Shown: piece after piece, positions 1 to 10,153 of the stretch
How positions within the stretch are numbered: position 1 is the first letter of the stretch
How the letters are laid out: each line of letters begins with the position of its first letter
NCBI GenBank assembly: GCA_963565915.1
Contig: OY751486.1
Coordinates: forward strand, 4,216,001 to 4,280,000
Reading direction: 5' to 3'
Length of the DNA stretch: 64,000 nucleotides
Source: Entoloma clypeatum
Taxonomy: Eukaryota > Basidiomycota > Agaricomycetes > Agaricales > Entolomataceae
Program-made: the position numbers and the translations under genes
The notes under the pieces: model-generated
What the model was told of the DNA's origin: nothing
What the model saw: only the letters and a program-made list of their open reading frames with translations
Databases searched by the model: none

Positions 1-1
1 C

Positions 2-933
2 ACCAGCACCCTCTGTACCTTCGTCTCGCGATCAGTCGAATTCTGGTTGGAAAGGGAGATGGATCCGCCACAGTGGCGGCTGGTACAACCTGGAGAACCA
101 TTGATCGCCACAATTTACGAGTTTCGCCCCAACCACGACACTCTCGTCACACCCACAAGGCTAAGCCTTCGGCAGGCTCGGTCCGTGACAACCAACACAT
201 CGGCGGATCGAGCTGGTCCGTTCCGCGACGAACTACTCCGCCGTGACACAAGGTGCATTGTTTCAGGACTGGGGGTGTCTCCGCGGTTCATCTCACTTAC
301 TTCCAAGGCGACTTGGCGATGTTGGGATCCAATCCGTCATGCAACGCTTCACTGGTTCCAATGCTCCAGTGGACAGATATGATTCTCGGCTTGGAGTTTT
401 GCTGTACGCAGTCATGGACATAGCGGTGGATACTTACTGCGTGGGATTCTGGAACACAGGACAGGTAAGTTTTCTTACTCTTCACACTATGGCTTAACAT
501 TTTGTGTGCCGGATGTCAGAACCAATATGTCTTGCATAATTTTCTCGACCAGACTCTGACTGTTCATGGATTGGAAATACCCACAGCGACTGATCCAACG
601 GTGCATGGCTACCAGATCACCCTCACCTCGCATGACCCCGGACTCTCCCTCCCTCCAGTCGGCGTATTTGACTGGCACTACATCCAGTGCGTACTCAACA
701 AATTCGCCAGCCCCGACTATCGAGGCCTTCAAAACATATTGTATTTCAACTTCCCGTTCCGTACGCGGGACGACGAGGACAGGGACTGGGACTTTGACGA
801 TGAGCGAAATGTGGAAAATCCTCCTTATCCAAGTTATCATTGGGACCTCGCTTGGTCCAGGCAGTCCGAGCGTCTGGAGGCAGAGGAGCGTGACCACACC
901 ATTATGGCTTGGAGCTCTGGTGGTTATGGCTGA
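2..933 (+). pseudogene. HNH-nuclease-domain-like protein, frame-disrupted, 5' end outside window
   Basis: The frame is open from the window edge and reads RDELLRRDTRCIVSG, the start of a fungal HNH module. The continuation (SSHLLPRRLGD, then IQSVMQRF and VDRYDSRLG) lies in another frame. The switch falls at the G run at 271-275 and no usable intron fits there. A normal intron (465-519, GTAAGT to CAG) then joins FWNTGQ to NQYVLHNF. The frame stops at 931-933. In-frame sequence after that stop still looks coding (NFLTEDPSVAVCPMQKLL), and a coding-like segment follows an acceptor at 1124-1279. Such HNH proteins are common and often degenerate in agaricomycetes. It could be a pseudogene or a one-base sequencing error. 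The family call rests on the C..SG / HLLP pattern and on resemblance; catalytic activity cannot be claimed. Confidence 0.55.
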
Positions 934-1279
934 AACTTTCTCACCGAAGATCCTTCTGTGGCAGTTTGTCCCATGCAAAAGCTTCTTCTCGGTTCCAACA
1001 CTGGTTCAAAGTCATTTTTTCTAACTTCTCTCTCTCACTTCTATAGCTTTCGTTGCTTGCCCAGTGTCCCTGACTTCTGTTTGAGTTTACTTATTGCTCG
1101 TCCTCTTTTTCCCTCAAAGTTAGGCCGTGGTGGAAGTCGACAAGGATGACGCTCACATCCACGTTAAACTCAACGTCAACCACCAAAAGAGGAACCTACA
1201 GGGAGACAGCCCCCAGACAAGGATTGTCAGTGCGACGAGCTTTGGTCGTCGTCGCGCTCGGCTTCCAGAGGAAGTGTAA

Positions 1280-2915
1280 GATGCATCTCTACCGAGAGGA
1301 AAACGGAGAGTAGAAGGCTGCTACACGTCAAGACGGCAGGCCTGCGCCACAGCACTCGAGGACGGTGCCACTCCAAATACGTCGGGGCGGACATCTGAGC
1401 GGATGCCGTCGTGGATGGGCCACTCTCGAAGCAGGCGCGAGGTGTCGTAAGGCAGAGGACAATGGGGCCTGGGATATGTTTCCTACATACATGCAAAAAA
1501 AACAACAAAAAGGATGCACCTCTATGTGCTTGATGAACACGTATCCAGCTTCGCTGAGCTAGGTACCTTCGCCCCTCGTCTACCCGTACCCTCATTTCGT
1601 GTTGTCTCGTCGCTTGCTTCGTCGATCACCACATCGATGTTAGTTGCTCAAGCTCATCCGAATGGGCTGATGTCTGTCGTCGGAGGTGCTGTGTGTCGTA
1701 CAGGACCTGAGAAGGAGCTCGTTATGTGCTGCGACTCACATTCAGCGCAGGCGGAGAGGGGGGTAACACACCATTGCCGTCCCCGGAACAGCGTGGCCCT
1801 TGGGCCATTGTGGTGCACAGGACAAGCTGGTGGCGATGACATTACCGTCCTCCTTGTGACTCGTTCGTTCAGCTTGACAGAATCTTACCCACACGCAAGC
1901 CAAGCACCTAGAAAACACGACTACATCGTACCCATCGATTTTGGGTAACACCATGGGAGCGGAATGGGACGTGTAAAGTGCAAAGTCTGCCATGGCGCTC
2001 CCCATCAGGACGGAACATCCGGACATGCGCACAGATTTCCGAAAGCTACGAGCCAAGCAAACCTCGACGCCAGGACACCATTTGCTGACCGAGAATATAT
2101 GTCTTCGTGCAACAGCAAGATTGTAGACAACTTCAGAGGATGCAGTACACATTGTTTTTTTGCGGCCATACTCCGAAGCTCAGGCATCAGAGATGAACGA
2201 ACTGGCCAATGTCTGGACTATCCGCTTTCCCCCACGCGAACCAAGGTATGTATGGTTTGACAAATCCGACGGGAGATCGCGGATCCTGCTTGATTGGGCG
2301 TCCAGGGTGAAGCCATGGTTCATCTAGGATCAGGGATATCTCCTGATCAAAATTACTGGGGGGGGGGATGAGGTGTCACGAAGACAGGGGCTTGCTTGCT
2401 TGACTGCATGGCAAGGGCTGGCGTGATCCACTGCTGGTGGGCATGAAGTCAGGATCTCTTGAAATGGAGGCTGGGCTTCCATTTATGGTACAATCGCGAG
2501 TGATCTGAACCATGGGATCATAATGCAGGTGCAACTCTTCAGACTCGGAGGACGACATTTGCTGGGGCGCCATCTACCGTCATGATATTGCAAGACACTG
2601 AGGGGTGCGTTCCTCATGGGTAAGCGATTGTATTATGGAGAGGCGCGCAAAGGAAGCTGCCGTAATTGGTCGGTCTGTCTGGAAGCATCACATCGGGAGA
2701 CAATGGAAACTGACATGAGAACAAATCAGATTCAGCTTGCGACGAAAAAAAGAGGATGTTGTTCTATATTTCGATACTTGGCTTCGCGGACGCAGGATTG
2801 AACGAGGCCCTGTGAACTTGCAAGAAATATCCATTGGGCATTGGTGATTGATACAATGGCTGAGTTATGGATACAGAGGTAGAGGTGAACGTGGTCAGGA
2901 TACATTTGGGTATAG
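1280..2915. other. Region without a recognisable gene
   Basis: Open frames occur on both strands (for example minus 1742-2152, 136 codons) but none shows a known motif, a convincing splice pattern or a clear start context. A G10 run lies near 2360. I see nothing here that I can support as a gene. Confidence 0.5.
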
Positions 2916-4434
2916 TCATGACAGTGACTCGTCCAGTCGCGCGAGATCATCCTTTGCAGACAGAAGCACCTCCTATGAAACGAATCAGGACAAGATTCGG
3001 GGGAAACAACGGTTCACTCACAGTGACAAGCGCTTGTCTAGCCTCATCTTTAATCTCCTTCCATCTCCCCTCATACGTTTTCAAGAGTTCATCATACTCA
3101 TCTCTTTGCCTTCTGTCACCTCTCATCGCAGTCCGTATAACAGCCCGCAAGACACATATCCCCGCCACCCATTCCACTTCGTCGAACTCCCACACAGCGT
3201 CCCTAGCCATCATCTCCGAGAATGCACGTCCCATTGCATACGCATACCCACTATTGACGGATTCACATGCGTGACCCATGCCGAGCATGCCTAGCTCAAG
3301 AGCTGCAGCATGAATATTCGCCCATTGAATGTGATCCTTCTTCCGTTGACGATCGTTGGCTATGCGCTGCATCTCATCCGTTATAGACATCGCTGACGGG
3401 CATTGCACAATTGGACGCAGCGTGGCAGCGCTAGGCCTTGAACCGGAATTCAGGGTCCAAGTCGAGAATTTCCTTATTTGCATTTGAAGCGCCCGAGGAC
3501 CTGCCAGAGGGCCAGAAACACCTGCGTGGACGAGTGAAGGTGAGAAATAGGTTGACGCATCGAGAAAACGACGCAGATAGGCGTGAGGGTTTCGGTTCGA
3601 GTTTGGGTCGGAGGATATGGCTTCGAAGAGAGCGTCGACGACCGCGGTTAGTGGTGTCGGAGATGCTGGCTCGGACAGAACGAAGTTTTGTATCATAGAG
3701 GCAAGCGTCGGTGGGTCGACCCCTTGCAAGAATGCACCCCGGAGCGTGACCTGTGTTATTTTGATATTAACATGGGTAGGAGAGACAGGTGACAAAGACG
3801 GGGGAAGGGGTGCTACGGGCTGCTGAATTGGGGCATACGAAGCTGAGGGGATTATGGTTTGCGACGGGACGGGAGTGACAGGACTGCTACTATCACCACT
3901 GCTTTCTGTTTGAGTATAAGGGTCTAGCGAGGTTGCGACGGGATTCCACGTGAGATTGCTCGGGCTTTGAGCTTGTACAGATGAGTATGAGTAAACAAGG
4001 TTGGAGACAGCGCACCTTTGTCGGGGAGCTTTTTGGAGGACCTTGGCCGGCCTTCTTGTTTCCTTCTGTTCCTCCCTATCGTGTTCTTGAACCAATTGTA
4101 TATTTGCTTGGGGGTCCTAGGTGAGCCGGGATTTCCCTGAAAACAAACGAATATACCTCCCGGAACCTAGACTCAGCCTCCTCCATCCCGAGAAACTCAT
4201 TCGGGAGCCCAAAACGTGTAATGAAAATCGACGCCCGCTCGAGGGCAAATTTCTTCGCATCTCCCCTGACTGAACCTTGAGATCTGCGTTCGAATTCAGG
4301 GAGATTACTGAAAAATATGATGATTAGGATTGGTCCCTTGAACTGCTGAGGCAGTACCTCTTCAAAAAGGCGAGCTGCGCGTCAGTGTAGGATTTTGGAA
4401 GCCTGGGTTTGGATACCCTAAGATCACTTGCCAT
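2916..4434 (-). CDS. Homeodomain-like DNA-binding protein
   Basis: Five exons can be joined: 4434-4358, 4307-4167, 4116-4016, 3971-3022 and 2972-2916, giving about 441 residues. The third exon reads TPKQIYNWFKNTIGRNRRKQ followed by a basic stretch. This resembles the recognition helix of a homeodomain (W-F-x-N with trailing basic residues). The preceding exon (KKFALERASIFITRFG) would supply the earlier helices. The middle is Ser/Pro-rich and probably disordered. The C-terminal part is helical and Trp-rich, and its function is unknown. The intron before the WFKN exon is ambiguous: a 50-nt intron with a weak GTTCCG donor and a 20-nt GT-AG intron both keep the frame. Inference: a nuclear transcription factor or a basidiomycete-specific homeodomain-like family. 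It is not shown to be a mating-type gene, since no divergent partner is present. Confidence 0.6.
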
Positions 4435-4581
4435 TGCAGACAGGATGGTTATTCAATTTCAGAATCGAGATCGTCCCCGTTGATCGGGCCTTGCCGGGGT
4501 ACCTCGGGGTTCTCGGGTTTGCGACAATTCTATTATCGTATGCGTAGATTAAGGTATAATATAATAAATCTATTGCCTGCC

Positions 4582-5849
4582 CTAGTTGATTGGTTTTCTT
4601 GAGATGGCCAGCCACATAGGAGTAAATAGCTGAGAGGATAGCGTCAGGACGACATCGACAAAAGGCACGTCAAAACACCAACCTTGGCTTGACCGCCCTT
4701 CACCAGCCCGTCCGCGGCAACTTTCAGAGACTCAGCAACGTCAAAAGTACCCTTGGGCAATACACCGAAGAGCTCCGCGAGACGCATGAAGTTATGACTG
4801 ACAAGCTTGCCACTCCAGCTCATCCGCCATACAGTCAGGTAATCCCAGAATGTTTGAGCTTTGGAGATGTCACCTTCCAATGGATAATACCATGGAACTG
4901 CATCAGGACGAGCCGCCAAATCCTCTTCATGGTCAACGACGAAACCGACTTCTTTCAGAGCCTGGCGGGCGAGACGAAGTGGTCGCATCTCAGGGATACC
5001 GTTGCCAAGCTCAATTTTGTGGGCAAGCTCTTTGTGTTCAGGGATAGAGGGATCCCACTCGTCCGTCATACACCACTCGTATACACCAAACTGGCGGTAG
5101 ATAGCGTTAGGATGGCGACTTTTGGCAGAGTGAAGTACAATGACGAACCACACCACCAGGCTTGAGAACTTTGAAAATCTCACCATAGACACCTTCCCAT
5201 GTCGGGGCGTGCACGGTGGCTTCGATAGCATAAACTACCGGAGAATTCAGCGTATATTCCAAAAAGAAAAAAAAGACAACAACTGACCTGCATCAAAGTA
5301 GTTCTCACCAAATTGCTCAGAGAGTTTCATGAAATCACCCTTAACAAAGGTGACCTGCTTCTCCAATCCAGCCTTGAGAGTGTACTTCCGGGCGCGGCCA
5401 ATTTGGAAGTCGTTATTGTTCAGGCCGACGATTTCGACGTCAGAGAATTGAGCAATCTCCCGTGCCGGCCCACCAACACCACACCCAACGTCAAGAACCT
5501 TCATTCCGGGACGAAGGCCCATTTGTGCAGACAAGTAATGTTCATGACGGGCAAGCGACGCCTGGAAGGCCTCGCCCTTGTAGAAACGGGAAAAGTGGAA
5601 CGACTGAGCCCAACCGTACTCGTACAGCTCTGTCGCACCGTCGTAATAACCTGCGTAGATAGTATGAAGAGTGAGCTAGAACCTCCGACGACGGGTAGCG
5701 CTAAATATACCGTTGACGACGTCCGTGTAGTTGTCGAGACGGTGTTCGGTCTCCCCCTCGCTTTCCCTGTTCAAGTCCTTGTTCCAGAACTTGGTGTAAT
5801 TTTCGATACGTTCTTCTTGACGGCCATCAGTAAGAGTATCAGTGGACAT
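4582..5849 (-). CDS. ERG6: Sterol 24-C-methyltransferase
   Basis: This enzyme transfers methyl from S-adenosylmethionine to C-24 of zymosterol-type sterols, a late step of ergosterol synthesis at the ER and lipid droplets. Five exons (5849-5711, 5650-5288, 5234-5149, 5090-4683, 4629-4582) give 347 residues, typical of the family. The SAM-binding motif I reads [16 protein letters not shown]. Further family landmarks are [44 protein letters not shown] and the C-terminal [13 protein letters not shown]. All introns are GT-AG and 52-60 nt long. The start [20 protein letters not shown] matches the expected N-terminus. The gene lies head-to-tail with the EgtB-like gene upstream. It is the only sterol gene in the window. 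Identification is secure. Confidence 0.95.
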
Positions 5850-6014
5850 TTTTATTCTGTGGGGCGAACAGCGGGTTAGTAGAGTAAAATGAGATTACGG
5901 ACAAAGAATTATGGACGGGTGCGACTTACATGAGGAAATGGAAGGGAAGGATTCAGTTGGGAGGAGTGGTGAGGAAGGGGGGCACCACGAAGGGGGCTTG
6001 ATGAGCACCCTCCA

Positions 6015-6022
6015 TTTTTATA
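6015..6022 (-). promoter_or_regulatory. Possible TATA box of ERG6
   Basis: Read on the minus strand this is TATAAAAA, about 165 bp upstream of the ERG6 start codon, in the gap between ERG6 and the EgtB-like gene. Position and sequence fit a core promoter, but nothing else supports it. Confidence 0.35.
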
Positions 6023-6402
6023 AGAATCAGGACCACCTCTAATTTTGATACGTCGCACGTGATACATATCGTACGAGGTTAAATTCAAAAAAAAAAAAAA
6101 GCTGCCGCTATTAGGTGGACGACGAAAACAGCGACGACCGGCGTAGTTACATACTGGCTTGGCGTGCTTGATTTGCGATGAATGGAGTTTTTTGCTTGAC
6201 GTCCAACTGTGTAAGCATGATATGGTCGTCATTTCAAAGTGAAAGCGAAAAAGCATATAGACTAGGTATCTTGAAGAGTACACGAGTTCGAGACGATGAG
6301 ACCTGATAAGTACGCATGTCGTGATGTTGCAGGGAATGCAAAACGGGATATATGATACATAGGTTAGTTGAGCGGGTTTTGGTGTGTCGTCAGACCCCCC
6401 GT

Positions 6403-8738
6403 TCAGAGGTCATAGACAACCCGGCCGCCAACCCAAGCAAAGGGATAATTGTGCTGATAGAAGTTACGAACGGTCCTGCGTCCAGCAAGGCGAGGGATAG
6501 TAGCATATGATGCTCCCAGCTGTCAATCCATCGTCAGTTCCGAACCAGCTGCGGATGAGAGCAATTAGTACATACCACCACTTGGTGTTTGGTGTCAAAG
6601 AAATCCGTGGAATATCTAGACCAGTCTGATGAGAATTTCGTTGTCCTGTCAAGGTGATACTCACCCAGTGAAGAGATTTGTCGGAGACAATCCTTCATGT
6701 CCATCGAAAAGAGTCGATGTCCACTCCCAAACCCCACCGTTTGATCCTTTGCCGCCGTATTCGCTCATTCCCGTCGTCGCTCTAAGACATGGAGTATTTT
6801 TCAGCACAAACAGATTCGCAAGGAGGAAACGGGAACGTCGTACGGGACGGGATGCCAGTTCCTGAAGCCCACGTTCGCACCACCCTCATGGCCAACATCA
6901 TAGGTATCCAGAAACAAGCGAAGCTCAATTTCTGTGGGCAATCGCCCGCCCTTCGAACGGGCATATGCCGAAAGCTGATCATACGAAGAAAGCACTGGCC
7001 AATGCTGAGCAACTTTCATCGGCACAGGCCCATACATCGTTCGAACCTACAGATAAATCCATATCAATCCAACTAAGAAAACCGAGATGCGAACCTTTAT
7101 TTCACCATCCTCTTCAACCCAGCTACCTGGAAGCCCAGACTCCGGCGAGCCACTGGCCTCCCAGAACGCGGAATACTCGAGGTTGTTCACGGGCCGCCAC
7201 TCAGCGCGGAAAGCCACGACCTCGTACTTGCGCGGGGGGCTCTCATTGTCCCAGCCGAAGACATGTCCGTCGACGTCCATTTCGACGCCTTCCAGACGGT
7301 CATCGCCCTCGGAGTCGGCATGACCAAGGGTGACTGTAGCCGGGCCAACGTCGACGGTCTTCGACGGTGGAAGAGGGTTGGCACTCCACTGGTGCTCGAG
7401 GATTTCCCATGGGGGAGGCGTGATCCCCAGTGGTGGGAGTGTCCCAGATCCTGCGCGTTGGATGAGCATGTATAACAAGGTCTGGGAGAGAAGTGTAATC
7501 AGAACAAGAAGATTTCTCAAAACGATAAAAAAAAGACACGCCTCGATATGGAACCCTTCATGTTCCAAGGTCATGACCAAAGTCCTGGCAATGTTCCTCG
7601 TCAGGAGCCGCTTGCCAGTCTGTAAGTCGTCGTATAACTGGGCAAGTCGAGCGCGGACACGATTTCGGAAGACCATGATTGTATCGAGCGTTGGCCAGTC
7701 ATCGTCCTTCTCGGGAACTTCAGAGTGATTCTGGCATCGTCCTTAGTATATATATTCCTGTCACGGCGAAAGCTATAAATCTTACGTGACAGTGTTCTGG
7801 GTCGTCGACATGGGGGTCAATGCCACGCTGCGCAGAATGACTAAGAGGAGGTAATACTTTCGAAAGAAAATGTCATACCTCAAAAATCTTCCAGAAATAT
7901 TGAGGTTCACTTGCTCCTCCCCCAATGGCTTTATTCAGAAGCATGTCCAAGAAACTAGCAGATGCTCATCAAGAATCGTCGAATATAAAAGATTACAACC
8001 CACGTTGGAATGTGTCCAATATAAAACAAAGGCTTGTGACGAAGATCAATAGGTTTCTGGTGGAGCATTTCTTGAGGAATCATTCGCAGCGTTACCAAGT
8101 CCCATGCAGACCACAGGTTATGCCATTCTTGCAAGGTGGGGACATTCCCCCAGGAACCTGAAGTCACCGAGAAACCGGGGGTATGGGACAAGGGCGGGAA
8201 GACGACGGAAGGGCGCTCAAGTGTATGGGCAACATAACCTTCGGCCGCAGGGACAGACAGAACTGCACGGAGTTCGGCGCGGGAAAAGCTAAGGAGGTGT
8301 TTCGATACAATCGGGTCTGTTGTTACGATGGGCTGTGTGCGACACATCAGGCTAACTGACGAACGCTTCGTCCATTTCGAAACTTACTGCACAAGTGGTG
8401 TCATCCTGTTCAAAGGTTTCTCCAGGTACAGAGACAAAAATTTCGATACCCTCGGTATAACCCTCAGGAACGACATATTCCTTCTGCCACTGTGTGAGGT
8501 TTAAACAGCTTCGTTGCTCTTCATCACAGGGAAGGAGTAGTCCAAGATATCCCTTTCGGGCGTACGTCTCGAAGATGGCATTCAGAACATTCGGCTCAAC
8601 CTTCTTGGTGGGGAGATGCACGAAGGTCGTCGGAGGATGGAATGCGCAGAAATCAGAATAATCACTGGAGGAAATAGAGGATGGTGTTGAAGAGCGGTCA
8701 AAGACCGAAGAGGACGCAGAGGACGTTGCAGACGACAT
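6403..8738 (-). CDS. EgtB/Egt1-type ergothioneine sulfoxide synthase module
   Basis: It corresponds to the C-terminal half of fungal Egt1: a non-heme-iron enzyme that joins hercynine to cysteine, using oxygen, during ergothioneine synthesis. Ten exons (8738-8388, 8332-8004, 7954-7879, 7827-7786, 7730-7542, 7481-7095, 7046-6844, 6781-6665, 6615-6576, 6519-6403) give about 616 residues with all phases consistent. The DinB-like part shows YIGHIPTF and the iron-binding HxxxHxE as LEHEGFHIE. The FGE-sulfatase-like part shows GGRLPTEIELR, GFRNWHPVPA, GGVWEWTST and NYPFAWVGGRVVYD. One intron has a GC donor at 7541-7540. Full fungal Egt1 also has an N-terminal histidine methyltransferase. Here the first 117 residues (Ser-rich start at MSSATSS) show no methyltransferase motif. 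It could be a stand-alone EgtB-type paralogue or a truncated Egt1. Confidence 0.85.
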
Positions 8739-8842
8739 GGGGTAAATGTACGGGGATTTCTGAGGTAAGTGTAGCAATCTCACAGGAACGAAGGAGAAGG
8801 GAAAACGGAATTTTATAGCACAAGATTGGTAGTTCACAACAC

Positions 8843-9440
8843 GTACAAAGAGTAATATTCTCCGCCCCCAAAAGAGGTATGGGTTACGAACCCTTCAGTG
8901 GGGTCGATAAGGCAAGTGACAGCAATCGAATTGAGGTCCGAGTGGGCTGCAACAGGTCCAAGAGTTCCAAGTGCACAGTGCGAGGCATGCATCTCCTCAA
9001 CCACCACTTAACCCCTCCTTGCAAACTCAGCCTTTCCTGGTTCATCACCGGAAAGCAGAACAGATGTGCAAGGTCTGCCAAGACTAAAAAGGGCGACCGT
9101 GGAAGATCCGAGCGGCAGGTTGTCGGCAGCTCCCAAGAAATACAGGCGACCCACGTGACGATGGAGAGCGACTGGGCGTTGGGCCGAAGAACGATAACGT
9201 TGAATCCAAGGACAGTAACGTCAATCATCAATGAGAATGTCTGTCGTGGGACGAGTCAGTCTTGCCTTTCCCTGTGAAGCGCGCATTTCTCGTCGGGAAG
9301 ACCCGATGACGATGGGGAGATGATGAAGAAAGGAGAACCGCAAGACGGGAAACATCAGGAACTGACGTAGGAGCAAATCGCAACATCGCAAGAGTGGGCC
9401 AAGAAAGTGTTTCGCCATCCACGATTCCACTTTTTCTACT
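8843..9440 (-). CDS. Possible unidentified gene (coding-like fragments)
   Basis: On the minus strand several stretches read like coding exons, for example GSSTVALFSLGRPCTSVLLS and IAVTCLIDPTEGFVTHTSF, the second followed by GGGEYYSL. They share a frame but are separated by a stop near 9013 that would need splicing out. I found no family and no secure start. The segment ends close upstream of the EgtB-like start, so part may be promoter. It may be a small gene, or a chance open frame in GC-balanced sequence. Confidence 0.25.
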
Positions 9441-9459
9441 TTTCCTAACGCGCAAATGG

Positions 9460-10153
9460 CGTGCTCATGGCGTGCTTGAGTCACGTGACCTTAATCCCAA
9501 AAATGGTAACTGTCAATGCCGAAGAACGCTCGAATCGACTGATAATTGGAACAGAAGGCGTTGAACACGTTGAAGACGCGTAATTTTTTGCGCAGGTTTA
9601 TTAGAGATGATCATCTGTCACTCAGAACTCTCTCTCTTGAGAACAATCTGCCAGCACTAGCGGACCGGAATGACTAATTTTCCTCATGTCATGGTAGTAG
9701 TTCGCGGTGATCGTATCTACGCGGCCTATAGTCTTCTTCCATTCTAGTACTGTACTGTATGTTTCCCGCGAAGACACCCGGGTTTAAGTACATGTTCTCA
9801 AAGATCACTAACATTCCTGGGAACATTGTGGTTACGAGTGGTTACGAGCCGGCGTATCGTGTACCCCCCGTTTTTAATAGTAACTCGCCATGTGACCATC
9901 GACCCCCACCCACAAGATCTCCTCCATTTTCCTATCGAGACCAGGGAAGGAATGTCAGGGACTCAGGATTATGGTGATGGTGCAGAGTGGAGCGGGGAGA
10001 AGTGGGGAAGTACGGCAAGCCAATCCTTCCTCCTCTAGATTTGCGCCGTTCGCTTACGGCGCCTCAAATAAAAGGCCACGCGATTTTCTTACGGCCTCTT
10101 ACGGCTTTCTGACCTGGTGCTTACTCGGTTTCCTTCGTATCGCAACTGCTGTC
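9460..10153. other. Intergenic region upstream of the DAL5-type transporter
   Basis: No gene is recognisable. The stretch carries the 5' flank of the plus-strand transporter starting at 10154. Short repeated cttacggc units occur near 10050-10110 (cgcttacggcgcc, cttacggcctcttacggc). Confidence 0.5.

Noticed and set aside
2916..4434. HD mating-type gene
   Set aside because: Only one homeodomain-like gene is present, without the divergent HD1/HD2 partner or flanking MIP gene expected at that locus.
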